Of a DNA stretch of 64,000 bases, positions 1-10,629 are shown in pieces (the first letter of the stretch is position 1; each line of letters begins with the position of its first letter). The translations under genes were made by a program, and so were the position numbers. Below the pieces are notes generated by a model. It searched no databases. It worked only from the letters and a program-made list of their open reading frames with translations, and was not told where the DNA came from. Source of the DNA: Rosa chinensis (lineage: Eukaryota; Streptophyta; Magnoliopsida; Rosales; Rosaceae); assembly GCF_002994745.2 (NCBI RefSeq), contig NC_037090.1, positions 15,116,001-15,180,000 of the forward strand, written 5' to 3'.

Positions 1-12
1 TATCTCATGCAA

Positions 13-13
<1 letters not shown>

Positions 14-62
<49 letters not shown>

Positions 63-75
63 CAACAACAACAAT
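14..75. repeat. (AAT)n / (AAC)n microsatellite
   Basis: About fifteen AAT units run into five AAC units. It lies downstream of the NAC exon, in what should be intron or later gene sequence of that minus-strand gene. Slippage-prone, with no other function seen. Confidence 0.9.
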
Positions 76-217
76 TAAGCAACAAATTATTTCCAAACTA
101 TTTCATTTAGCATTAATCGCTTTTGCTTATAGTTTAGTATTCAAAGTTTATACGATAAATAATTAAGTAAAAGCCTAAAATTAACAACATAGTTTTGATC
201 ATAAACACAATATCAAC

Positions 218-221
<4 letters not shown>

Positions 222-254
<33 letters not shown>
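222..254. repeat. (TA)n microsatellite
   Basis: Uninterrupted TA dinucleotides inside the presumed intron that follows the NAC exon. Confidence 0.9.
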
Positions 255-255
<1 letters not shown>

Positions 256-320
256 CAGAAAACTGGAGCTCTATTCAGTATTCAGTGATGATATGTAGCA
301 ATTAGCAATTATATACTTAC

Positions 321-797
321 CCTCATAGACCCTTTTTGCTTTGAAGTAGTACTCCAAATCGTGGTGTCAAGCAATCTATACTCGTTCATGATCCACTCAG
401 TCTTAACACCTTTTGGAGGATGCCCTGTATAAAATACAAGTGCTTTCTTCACCCCAATGCTTTTCGTTCCACAAGAACTGAAAATATGCTTATCAGTCCC
501 TGTAGCCTTCCAGTAACCCAAACCAGCTGCCCTATTAGGCCTGGTTCCATTCGGGTACTTCCGATCCCTTGGAGTGAAGAAATACCACTCCTCTTCTCCG
601 AACAAGGCCTTTGGTGGTAGCTCCCATGGATTGTACTTGTATAGGTCCAATTCAGTGATGATGGTTGCCGGTAGGGGAGATGAAGTGACTTTGTTTTTCA
701 AGTAGTGGACGATAAGCTCTTCGTCGGATGGGTGAAATCGAAACCCAGCAGGAAGTTGAATGTTGTGATTCTCAATGGTTTGTTCCATCTCGGCCAT
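321..797 (-). CDS. NAC-domain transcription factor, first exon (partial gene)
   Basis: This is a plant-specific nuclear DNA-binding protein of the NAC family; only its N-terminal exon (159 complete codons) is in the window. Subdomain A reads [19 protein letters not shown] (residues ~15-33). Then come the [11 protein letters not shown] block, the [22 protein letters not shown] block (~70-90), [10 protein letters not shown], and [26 protein letters not shown]. The start is the first in-frame ATG at 797, 13 residues before the domain. The exon ends after GSMR at 321, where GTAAGT (320-315) is a good donor in the phase expected before the conserved DEWVLCR-type segment. That next exon and the activation region lie beyond position 1 or are not recognisable in 1-320. 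The intron many NAC genes carry after the WELP block is absent here. Family assignment is near certain; the target genes are unknown. Confidence 0.95.
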
Positions 798-911
798 CTT
801 TTGGAGATGTGCCTTGTTCCTTGGTGATGGAGGAACCTAGGGAATCAACCAGAGCCACTGAAACTATCGATGACCCAAAGATTTGTAAGTTTTTGAATGC
901 ACTGTGCACTT

Positions 912-920
912 GTTTTTATA
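912..920 (-). promoter_or_regulatory. Probable TATA box of the NAC gene
   Basis: Read on the minus strand, TATAAAAAC lies about 115 bases upstream of the NAC start codon. That would put transcription initiation near 885 with a ~90 base leader. Inferred from motif and distance only. Confidence 0.5.
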
Positions 921-1614
921 GGGAGCTATAGATCTCATGCAGAAAATGACATAATAAACGTTAGCATTTTATTAATAATATAGACTTACAATAATTATGA
1001 TTTGAAAAGAGAAAAAGAAAGAGAAGAAGAGAACGGAAAGCAACCTCATTGTCCCAATTCACCAACCATTTGGAGAGATACAACTTGAAGATTGGCTTTG
1101 ATCTTTAATCCCTTGAGAGGACATCTTGAAATTAACTTAATACCTTATCTTTGATCACATCATCCAATTGGCTAATGTGGAGATAAAGAAATGTTCACAT
1201 TAGATATTGTTAAACCCCATGAGTTCGGATGTATTATTTTATTTTATTTTATTTTTTTGGGTGATTTTAGTCGGATCTATAAATTTGTTATTTGGACCTC
1301 TCAAACTTAGTACACATCTAATTTACTTTTTAGAATATTAGAAAAGCTAAGTAGACCTCCTTTTTTTTTATCAAAACACCCTTGAACATGAAATACAACA
1401 ATCTGTTACTCTACTTTTTGTCTGTGTCTTCAACCACGAGAAGAAGAATAAATCAAAATCACATGATATTGCTCCCTTATGAGTAGGTTTCTCCTCCACC
1501 AAAATTAATAAGAGAGTTGGTTTTCGATCTTGATATGTTGCTGGAATCCCTTTGAATTTGCTAAAATAAGGATTTCAATGGTTTTGGGTTGGAATATCGA
1601 GTAATAATTATATC
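921..1614. other. NAC upstream region, no gene seen
   Basis: AT-rich sequence upstream of the NAC gene. A purine-rich run (GAAAAAGAAAGAGAAG) lies near 1005-1035. No coding sequence, RNA gene or transposon end was recognised. Confidence 0.5.
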
Positions 1615-1628
1615 ATAATATTCAATAA

Positions 1629-2988
1629 TTTTATTTTTTATTTTATCAAGAAGAAATTTCATTAATAATGAACCAGATACAATGAGTTTTGGTAACATCT
1701 CATACACATAAATGACCACTGGACTTCACACTAGAACTCCAAAATGACTGACTGACGGAGCTCAAAAAGGCCCCAACTCAATTACAGACTAAAACTTGCA
1801 TAACAATTAAAAGGCAAAGACAATATGCGCAGGAGCAGTGAATCCTTGACACACAACTTTGTCAATACTAACTCGCCACCCAGAGTCCTCCTGACCTGCC
1901 TTTGATCGACCAAGTCTACACTCGTTATGACTTTGAACCTGACCAAATTGAAATGCTGGACCATCAAACTTGAGACTAAATTAAACCCAATACCGTTGCC
2001 ACCCTAATGTCAACACCGTCAATCCACAAATGCTCTAAATTGCCATCACCTCCGACCCGAAATCAGACAGGAACAACCCATTAGAAGGCCAAGGATGATT
2101 GTCTATGCCAGTAAGCCACCGCTGCTGACCCAACTATAGAACAGGAACGACCTCTTGACCGACGAAGAGAAGATTGTCTATACCAAAAATTGCAGTGCAC
2201 CCGACCCAACAACTAATACTTAAAACAAAACCATAAAAGTGACCTATTGCTGAAAAGAAAAACAAAAGAAACCAAACCCTAAAAACTAGTAATAACTGCC
2301 CACTAACAAGGGCCGAACAAACATTAAACCCGGCCCAACCCCCTTTCGTCCCACCAGGCCACCACATCCACCGCCCAACAACCGATTGCCTTCCAACCTC
2401 CTCCGACCACCATAAGACAACACTACGATCCGGCAAGGACCCAACACCATTAAATCCCTCTCCAACACACAAGAGCCCTCAATTCTCTAAAGAGCAAAAC
2501 CAGATCCGGGGCACCCACCGTCGCCCTCCTCCAACCCATCATCAAGGGATTGCCTTGCTGCAGAAATTGAAACCCCAATCTCCAATGGACTTGCGCCGCA
2601 ATCCGATTGGATCGAAACACATATCCACCCCCACTCGTCGTCCACGATCAAATCTAAGGCGGAAAGATCCTGATCTCGCCATCCTCCCTCCATGTCGCAA
2701 CAGTCTTACCCCGACAAGGCCTGCCTATACTCGGAACAACCAAGTCGGCAATAATGGATCTTCAACCCGACCTCTGCTATCCTCCGTCAAACACCAATAC
2801 CTACTAAGAAGGCAAAAAAATTAGAGAAACTAAGAAAAGCTGAGGAAAACAAAGCTCCCCTCCCAGACCGAGACGCAGCGGCATAATCGCCAGCTATGCC
2901 CGGCCGGGAGAGCACGAAGGCTGGTTTTCTGTTTTTTCTTTGGCGCGTTCTTTGTTCTCCTAAACCCTATTCCTTTTCCACATTAACA
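1629..2988 (-). mobile_element. Non-autonomous non-LTR retroelement with 14-bp target duplication
   Basis: The 14-mer ATAATATTCAATAA occurs at 1615-1628 and again at 2989-3002, flanking a block far more GC-rich than its surroundings. Read on the minus strand the block begins near 2988 and ends in an A-rich tail (the T-rich run at 1629-1646 on the plus strand). This is the layout of a LINE-type insertion. Open frames exist at 2487-2693 (starts MEGGWRDQDLSALDL, resembling a LINE ORF1 start) and 2134-2472, but neither carries a recognisable reverse transcriptase or endonuclease. It is probably a deletion derivative mobilised in trans by a LINE. A processed copy of an unknown host transcript is the alternative. 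Confidence 0.65.
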
Positions 2989-3575
2989 ATAATATTCAAT
3001 AAATTTAGTTTAAGAAAATTCCAAATCAAATTATTTTGAATTTATTTTTGTATTAAATGATGGGTCATCTATAAAAATTATTATTGTTACGTAATTATTT
3101 TAGGTCAATTATGAAACTACATAGGCAATATAAGCAAATTCCGGAAAAAAAAAATTTAATTGTATGTTATATTTAGGGGAGGTAAGAAGATTTTTTTTTT
3201 CTTCATTTTTCTCTCTTTGTCCTTATTTGTCTTTTCATATGACTTGACAAAGTCTATTAATAATTGAAAAAAGTTAGAGATCCAAATATTAAATTTGGAA
3301 GTCCAACTAGAACCATCCTATTTTTTTTAAGGAGAGGTTTTTTTTTTTCCTTAGGCTAGATGTACAAGTTCGCACACTACCTTATGGAGGTCCTTTCTAC
3401 TAAGATTTTTTTTTTTTGGTTATTTTACAGGATCACTTATGGGACCCACTTTTCGATCACACATAAGCAAATTGACTGTTAGATTTTTAGGTCTCCATGA
3501 GTAGATTACTTGTGCAAATTTTCAGCAGTATTACAAATTGTTTAGGTATTCATAATCGTGATTTACCATTATGAA

Positions 3576-4228
3576 TAGACCTGTAAATGGACCAGGTTTG
3601 GATCGAATCGACCTAAATCCAAATCCGCTTACCAAAAGAAAAAACTCGATCCAAACCCGCTCCGTTAACCCGGCGGATCATTGATAACTTGATCCAAACC
3701 CGTATCCGTAGGATTAACGGATACCCGATCTGCTAATCCGATCCGTTTATAATTTCAAATATTTTTGAATTTCTATTGTTCTACACCGTTCTTACCCTTT
3801 TGGTCAACTAAACATGCAAACCTTTATTGATAAATAATAAAGCTTCTTGGAATCTTGGCATTCTTGACATGTTTTGTTGATAATGTATCTTGAATCTTGG
3901 GAGATGTCCATTTTTAGACATCTTTTTTTGATAATGCCGTTTATGCTTAGATTCCTACAAAAACATTGTATTAAAAATTTGTAATATTTTATATTTTATA
4001 TATATTTTAAAATAATATATTAATAAAAATAATATTTTATTATTACGAAAACGGGTTGGATCATTAACCGATCGGATTGACCTCAACCCGTATTTGATCC
4101 GTTAAATAAACGGGTTAACGATTCGGGTCATTAACGGATCAACGGATCAAAATGTTCGATCCAAACCCGTCCAATAGCCATGGATCTGGATCGGGTCCGG
4201 ATTAAAATCCAACCCATTTACAGGTCTA
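3576..4228. mobile_element. hAT-type MITE, copy 1
   Basis: It starts TAGACCTGTAAATGGACC and ends in the inverted form ...CCATTTACAGGTCTA. It is flanked by a perfect 8-bp direct repeat ATTATGAA (3568-3575 and 4229-4236), the target duplication size of the hAT superfamily. The inside is rich in CGGATC / GGATTAACGGATAC motifs near both ends and AT-rich in the middle. It has no coding capacity. A second copy is at 37236-37851. Confidence 0.85.
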
Positions 4229-4236
4229 ATTATGAA

Positions 4237-5426
4237 CATGAATTATTCATGTTGGACATTTTTGGTTCATCCAATGATTTATCTAGATTGGTATCCTAAT
4301 AATTACATATTTGGTTGAAAATTTGCATAAATGATTTAATCATAAAGATATAAAATTGAACTGTCAAAATACTGATATGTGATAGAAAAGTAAGTCCCAC
4401 AAGCGATCCCTAAAAATGTCAGAAAAAAAAAAAAAAATTTCTCTTACTAGAATGGCCCTGCCAACTTGTTTATTTTGTCAAATTGCTTTAACTTTATTTG
4501 CTTGAATGATATGAAGAAATCAGTCGATCACTAGATGCACTTCCAAGGTAAAACCAAAATATGGACTAACTGAGAGGTAACCTGACGAGCCATCAAACAT
4601 GGATTGAACTAATTAAGAGCGGTAGCGTTCACTGACTCTATCCATTGTCTTGGTCTTCGCTGGATCAAGTATTTATCGCAAACATATTTTCTTGCCAACC
4701 AGTCGAACAAAAGGAGATATTTATATCAATATCAGAATGTGAATCCCAAGTTCCCAACCATAAGTCAAGTTGATTCTTGTTTGAATAATCTCGATGGATG
4801 ATTACTTGAGTGTTCATTTTTCAATACAATGGTCACTACGTTTCTTGTTTGTTTCTTTAAATTCATTCTGGCACCAGTAAAATACATTATAGGGTGATGT
4901 TTTGTTGTCAAGGTCTATGATGGGGTTATGCTGTTGGGGAACAAATATTGGCATACATAATTCAATCAGTCTTGAAAACTTATTTTCGTTTTTGGTAGAG
5001 GATGAATATATATACATGTATACACGCACATATTCATTGATATCCCCCCTCCCCCCCAAAAAAAAAAAAAAAAAAATCATTTTTTATGTGCCACACGCTG
5101 CATTATATATTTTCATGATTGTACTCCATCTACGTCCATTCTATTATAACGTGCATTGCAAGCATTGACATCTAATACATGGCATGTTGAGCCAACTACA
5201 TCAGTTTGTACAAATGATCAAGGATTTGCCAACTAACTAGAAGAATACATATGAACAGACTTGAATGAGTTATATTTTATGTGACAATCTATTAATATTT
5301 ATATGATCATAGTTTGTTTGCAAGTTTGCTTATGTTCAGGGACGTCGTTTTTACATAGTTTCCTTTATGGGATGGGCACTGCGGTGACACTATATAAATA
5401 AGGTGCGTTTTCTACGACACAAGTCT
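4237..5426. other. Intergenic, no gene seen
   Basis: AT-rich with homopolymer runs (C then A run near 5046-5078). Open frames here are short and unlike known proteins. No recognisable RNA or element end. Confidence 0.5.
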
Positions 5427-5782
5427 ATAACATCTTGATAAAATAATCTGGGGTCACATCCAAAATCAATTGGTAATGGATGTAGTGGCTCAAACCCTTA
5501 TAAACCCATAGGCAATGTCACATTTATCCCATGCGGGATGTATATATAACATCTTGATAAAGTAATCTGGGGTCACATCCAAAACTAATTGGCAATATAT
5601 AGAGTGGCCCAAACCCTTATAAATTCATAGGCAAGGTCCCATTTTTCCCATGTGGGATGTATATATTCTCAACACGCTCCGCACGTGTGGTGAATTTTCA
5701 ATCCATACACGTGGATAACTTTGGGTGACGTAGAGCCCGTGTGGCTGTAAGGCATGCACACGTGGGTAACCCGCTCTGATAC
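5427..5782 (-). mobile_element. TRIM retrotransposon, 3' part, cut by the gypsy insertion
   Basis: A ~120-bp LTR-like unit in minus orientation (5555-5674, TGATAAAGTAATCTGG... to ...ATTCTCAACA) is preceded by a tandem partial copy (from ~5435). It is followed by a short internal segment rich in ACGTG motifs that runs to GCTCTGATAC, the complement of a tRNA-Met type primer-binding site. The gypsy element starts exactly there. The missing 5' LTR of the same TRIM resumes at 19391, after the gypsy element. Confidence 0.75.
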
Positions 5783-6285
5783 TGTACTTACATAGGCATT
5801 TGCAAGCATAATTAGCTATAATGAGCCACGCTCATGCTACGGCCAGCGGTACCAAAACCCGCCAAAGGGGTGACCTACGTGAATACAGCAAAGAAGGCTA
5901 CCGTCTGAGCCCCAACGTACCCCCAGATCACTGCTAACGCGTTGCGCCAAGATAGCATCAGAAGCTCCAGAAGCTGGGAACTGAAGCATATCAGTCCCAC
6001 ATCGAAATCATTGAGAAGATCAACTCCCTCCTCACCTATAAAAGGTTCTCTCCTCTCAACTCATTAATTACTCATTTACTACTTACCTACTGTTACTTTG
6101 TCAACATAAATACATTGATTAACTTAGGCATCGGAGAAGAGAAGACCGCCCAACGCGGTCTCCCTCTGACGCCCTCTGTATTTTACTTGACAGGTAGCGG
6201 AAGCTCTGAATATTACAAGTAGCGATCCGGCCATCGGATCATCGTTAACCAAGGTTCAGCTACCGCTAAACTTTAGACATCAACA
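5783..6285 (+). repeat. 5' LTR of the gypsy element
   Basis: It runs from TGTACTTACATAGG to ...TTTAGACATCAACA (503 bp). A TATAAAAG box at 6037-6044 is a likely promoter for the element's transcript. Its partner is at 18873-19385; the two differ at scattered positions and in length by about 10 bp. Confidence 0.92.
6037..6044 (+). promoter_or_regulatory. TATA box in gypsy 5' LTR
   Basis: TATAAAAG in the 5' LTR. The matching place in the 3' LTR reads CATAAAAG. Confidence 0.55.
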
Positions 6286-6303
6286 TTGGCACCGTCTGTG
6301 GGA
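6286..6303 (+). other. Gypsy primer-binding site
   Basis: TTGGCACCGTCTGTGGGA directly follows the 5' LTR. It resembles the TGGCGCCGTCTGTGGG-type sites of plant gypsy elements, with one change in the core. Confidence 0.7.
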
Positions 6304-6475
6304 ATCCGTGAACAAAAGGCCATCCCACCACATCCACCATGACTAACGTAGCAGGGTAAACGCTGAAGAGCAGGCCGATCAATCCGCCAACCCCCATCCC
6401 ACCAACCCAACTATTAACGTTAACCCAACGGGTAAAGTTAACCGTGCTCTATTCAACACACTGGTCAACCCCAGC

Positions 6476-8041
6476 ATGGGACCCCGGATTACTCTCCAGG
6501 TCCCGCCAACTCAAACAACAGCGGAGGCTCAGCCAAGTGGCAGCCCCCCACTAGTGCAGGACATTGCCGCTATGTATAAGCTGGCACTGGCGGATCTCCA
6601 CAAGGCAAATAGAGAGCGCGAGCAGGAGCGCAGAGAAAAAGACGAGGCCCAAAAACAGGTGGCCACATTGATGTCAAGATTCAACAAGCTGAAAAAGGCA
6701 CTGGAGGCAAACACTAACCCAGCGCAGATCGAACAATCACGGAGCACCAGACGCAGTCAACCCAATATCGGCGGATTGGTACCTATACCAATCATACAGA
6801 TGCAAGTACTGTTGAACTCGCCAGAGTTATTGGAAATGAGACCACCTCCCTCGCCCCGACTAATGTTGGAGCAGGAGGCGGAGTCACAGCCACACACCAA
6901 CCGCTCGACAATCAAGGCTAGAACTGAGGGAAATCCACCTGCCCCCAGGCGGGAACTGGCCCAGCAGAACCTCCAGGCTGGGCCCACTGGTGACGCAACC
7001 GTCCTAATCCTGGAAAGGATGCAACAACTAGAGCAAAGGCTAATCCGGGCGGAGGCAGGTGCCTCATCACCAATGCCAAATCCACTCTTTGCGTCCAGGC
7101 CATGACCATTCACCGCCAGGATCCTACATGTCATATGCCAGGCACACGCAAAGACACCAAAGATGTCACATTATGGCGGCATGACTGACCCCTTTGTTTA
7201 TATGGACACCTTAAAAAAAGTCACTAACAACAAGGGGTTCGATGACGCCACCTTCTGCCACTTATTCAGCGAAACGCTGGATAGTGAGGCAATGAGTTGG
7301 TTTTTTGAGTGCCTGCCAGGATCAATTGACTCATTCCACGCATTATCAAATGCTTTCCTCTCTCGGTTCATCCTATTGGCCGCTGGACATCACAACACAA
7401 GTCAGTTGTTCAACGTCAAACAGGGCGAAGAGGAAACATTGAAAGCATTCGTCACCCGGTGGTGAGAGGCGACATCTCAGTGCCGGGATCTTGATAAAAC
7501 ATTGGCGATGGCAGTCTTCAAGCAAGGACTCCTAAAGGGACCATTCCTCTATCATCTCAATTATAACCATCCAAATGCAGCGGCAAAACCATCATGGGAG
7601 AAGCCGTCATCCATGCACAGGCAGAATTCATCACATATGGAGAACCCCCCCCCCCCCACCTCCGCCAACACCGGCAAAGACCACTCAGCCTTCCTCCAGC
7701 CATCAGGAAACCGCTAACAAAGCCCCTGCTACGCCGCCAACTGATAAGAAGAGAGAGTGGTAACAGGGCAACTACCAGAGCAAGCGGCAGAAGGACCAGC
7801 ATTACAACAAGGGCAATCGCTCATCTCATGGGGATAACCGTAATAAACAGACGGAGTCCTCCCAGCGGTACCCAGTATTCACAGTCCTCACAGCCTCGTA
7901 TGAGGAGATATACGACCAGTGCAAGGACCAGATTCCGCCACCACCCCCAAGAAAATACCTAAGGGTGGGAAAGCCCAGAAACACCGGCAAGTGATGCAAA
8001 TACCATGAGGACAACGGTCACAACACCAATAATTGCAACGC
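6476..8041 (+). pseudogene. gypsy gag, broken
   Basis: The region encodes the capsid precursor of the Tat element. The first open stretch (6476-7105) has a charged, coiled-coil-like segment (~residues 35-75, rich in E, R, K, Q). The second (7163-7465, 100 codons) carries the retrotransposon gag core with AMSWFFECLPGSIDSFHALS and FNVKQGEEETLKAFVTRW. It is ended by a TGA inside what should be a continuing core. A zinc-knuckle-like C-x2-H...H-x4-C pattern (CKYHEDNGHNTNNC) sits at ~7993-8036, in a different frame from the gag core. Stops at 7105 and 7465 and frame changes between 7500 and 7990 show it is non-functional. A C-homopolymer at 7646-7658 is one likely frameshift site. Confidence 0.85.
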
Positions 8042-8054
8042 TCTCAAAACAGTT

Positions 8055-9650
8055 GTGGAGACTTTGTACCGTGACGGTAGGATGGAACAATTCAAAGTGC
8101 GCCAACCGCCACCCGTGGTTGCCAACATCGAACCCATGCGCCGCATCAATACCATCGATGGCGGTGCTCCGATCACCAACATATCTCACAGGGCAAAAAA
8201 GCGCTATGCACGCGCTAACCACCCTAAAGAAGTTTGCAATATCCGCTATAAGCGATCCACTAAACTCCTAAAGTCTAAGTGGGAACCCATTACTTTCTCG
8301 AATGAGGAGGAGCGCGGAGTATATTTGCCCCACAACGACCCATTCTTGATCGACGCCATATTCGGTGAATGGTCAGTGGGAATGGTCGTTGTAGATAGCG
8401 GATCCGCTGTCAATGTCATCTTCAATGGTTGCTATAATCAACTCCAGCGGAACAGAAAATTACTCCAGGATCATGAGTCGCTGCTCAGCTTCTCCGATGA
8501 CATCACGCAACCACTCGGTTCTGACTATATGCGGCTAGTTATCAGTATTAGCCAGTGCACAGCTGAAATACATACAGAGTTCATCGTTGTCGATTGCTTC
8601 AGCTCATACAATGCCATCATTGGTCGACCAACGCTCAACAAAATAAATTGCATCATAGCCGGGTACATGCTTCTCATGAAGTTCTCTACGGCCAACGGGA
8701 CAGGCTGTGTTAGGGGAAGTCAGCAATTGTCACAAGAGTGTTATTTAACAACTGTGTCGCGGTCGACACGCCGCCATGAAATCCTAACGGTAGGAAACCA
8801 TACACCAGCACCAAATATCTTTGAAGATCCTAGGGATGATGAGAAGAAATATGTCAAAAATGAGCATGTTAACCCAGAAACATCCTTGAGGGTTATCAGC
8901 ATCTCCGATGAACACCCTGAGCGGACAGTCCGCATCTGCATTCAGCTAGACCTAAAGGTAGCGACTGAACTCACCCAGTTTCTACTTGACAACACCGCCG
9001 TCTTTGCATGGTCATACGCTGACATAACAGGCATCTCCCCTGAGATCATCACACACAAGTTGAGTATCAAACCATCCTTCTATCTTGTCAAGCAGCGGCG
9101 AAGGGCATTTGATGAGGAAAGGTATCGGGCAATAGGGGAAGAGGTCACAAAACTCCAGAACATTGGGTTCATCCGCCAAGTCAATTACCCCCAGTGGATT
9201 TCCAACCTGGTCATGGTCAATAAACCAAGCGGAAAGTGGCGGATGTGTGTCGACTTCAAAAGCTTCAACAAGGCATGCTCCAAGGATATCTTCTCGCTAC
9301 CTCGCATAGACCAACTGGTCAATGCAACCGCTGGACACGAGCTACTCAGCATGATGGACACCTTCTCCGGCTACAATCAAATCAAGATGCACCCTGGTGA
9401 CCAAGAATGCACCGCCTTCACCACCGACAAGGGCCTATACTATTACAACGTCATGCTCTTCGGTTTGAAGAATGCCGGTGCAACTTACCAGCGGTTGATG
9501 AATGCCATGTTCGCTGAGCATCTGAGCAAAATCATAGAGGTATACGTGGACGACATGTTGGTCAAAAGCATCAAAGCCAGAGGGCACGTGGCTAACCTCC
9601 GCATCATATTCGCCATTCTATTGACCTATGACATGCGCCTCAACCCATAA
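8055..9650 (+). pseudogene. gypsy protease and reverse transcriptase
   Basis: This is the longest open frame of the element (531 codons). The aspartic protease has VVVDSGSAVNVIF near residues 110-122 with the DSG active triad. Reverse transcriptase begins around residue 355: FIRQVNYPQWISNLVMV, KWRMCVDF, the catalytic MMDTFSGYNQIKM block, LMNAMF, then YVDDMLVKS holding the YVDD catalytic pair at ~9543-9554. It is cut by a TAA at 9648-9650. The same frame continues at once with the RT thumb and RNase H, so the stop lies within the polyprotein. All visible catalytic residues remain; the lesion is the stop. Confidence 0.92.
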
Positions 9651-10629
9651 AAATGTTTCTTTGGCGTCACCGCTAGTAAATTCCTGGGTTACATTGTTAG
9701 TGAGCTGGGCATAGAGGCCAACCTTGACAAGGTACAAGCTATCCTCAACTTGAAGGCCCCGGAGTGGAAGGTGCACGTCCAGAGCCTCCAAGGCAAGCTA
9801 ACCGCCATCTCTCGGTTCATCTCCAGACTCACTAACAGGTGCCTTCCGTTTTTCAAAGTTCTGAAAACGACCCACAAGAAGGTAATCGACTGGAACCCAG
9901 GTTGTGAGGCGGCGTTCCAAAGTTTGAAAGAATACTTGGTGGCAGTCCCGCTCCTTTCTATTCCCGTGCAAGAGGAGACACTATATGTATACCTAGCAGT
10001 ATCACTATCAGTGGTAAGCTGCGCCATTGTCCGACTAGAGGGCCAGGATGAGCTCCCTGTGTTCTACACCGGCTGAGGCATGAACGGGGTGGAGACAAGA
10101 TATACACCCCTGGAGCAACTCGCTCTCGCACTCATTGTCTCCGCTAGACGCCTCCGCCAATACTTTTAGGCCCATACCATTCATGTCCTAACAAACCAAC
10201 CGCTGAAGCAGGTAATACTGAACCCTGAACATTCGGGGCGCCTTAGCAAGTGGGCCATCGAGCTCAGCGAGTTCGACATTGATTACAAGCCAAGAGTCAC
10301 CATGAAAAGCCAGGCAGTGGCAGACTTCATCACTGAGCTCACCTAGCGTCAGGATGAACCCAACCTAAGGACACAAGTGGGCAGCAAAGAAATGATAACC
10401 GCTGAGGAACCAGCCCCCCACTAGCAGTCGGACTGGAACCTCCACGTTGACGACTTTGCTTGTGCCAAGGATAGTAGCGCCAGAGTCATCTTAACAGGGC
10501 CAGGGGGACTGAACGTGGAATACGCGTTAAAGTTCAATTTCAAGGCCTCAAATAACATGGCGGAGTATGAAGCGCTAATTGTCAGCTTACTCCTCGCCAT
10601 CAAATCGGGGGCTGACAGTGTCAACATAT
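9651..10629 (+). pseudogene. gypsy RT end, RNase H and start of second RNase H
   Basis: The protease/RT frame continues past the stop. It shows the RT connection (KFLGYIVSELGIEANLDKVQAI), then RNase H (GCEAAFQSLKEYL, VFYTG, ETRYTPLEQLALALIVSARRL, then TIHVLTNQPLKQVI). A new RNase H-like segment follows at ~10430 (SDWNLHVDDF, EYALKFNFKASNNMAEYEALI). In-frame stops occur at about 10074, 10168, 10344 and 10422. The NMAEYEALI block is typical of the extra RNase H of Tat elements. The frame is interrupted at 10629 by a 1.7-kb insertion and resumes at 12358. Confidence 0.85.
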
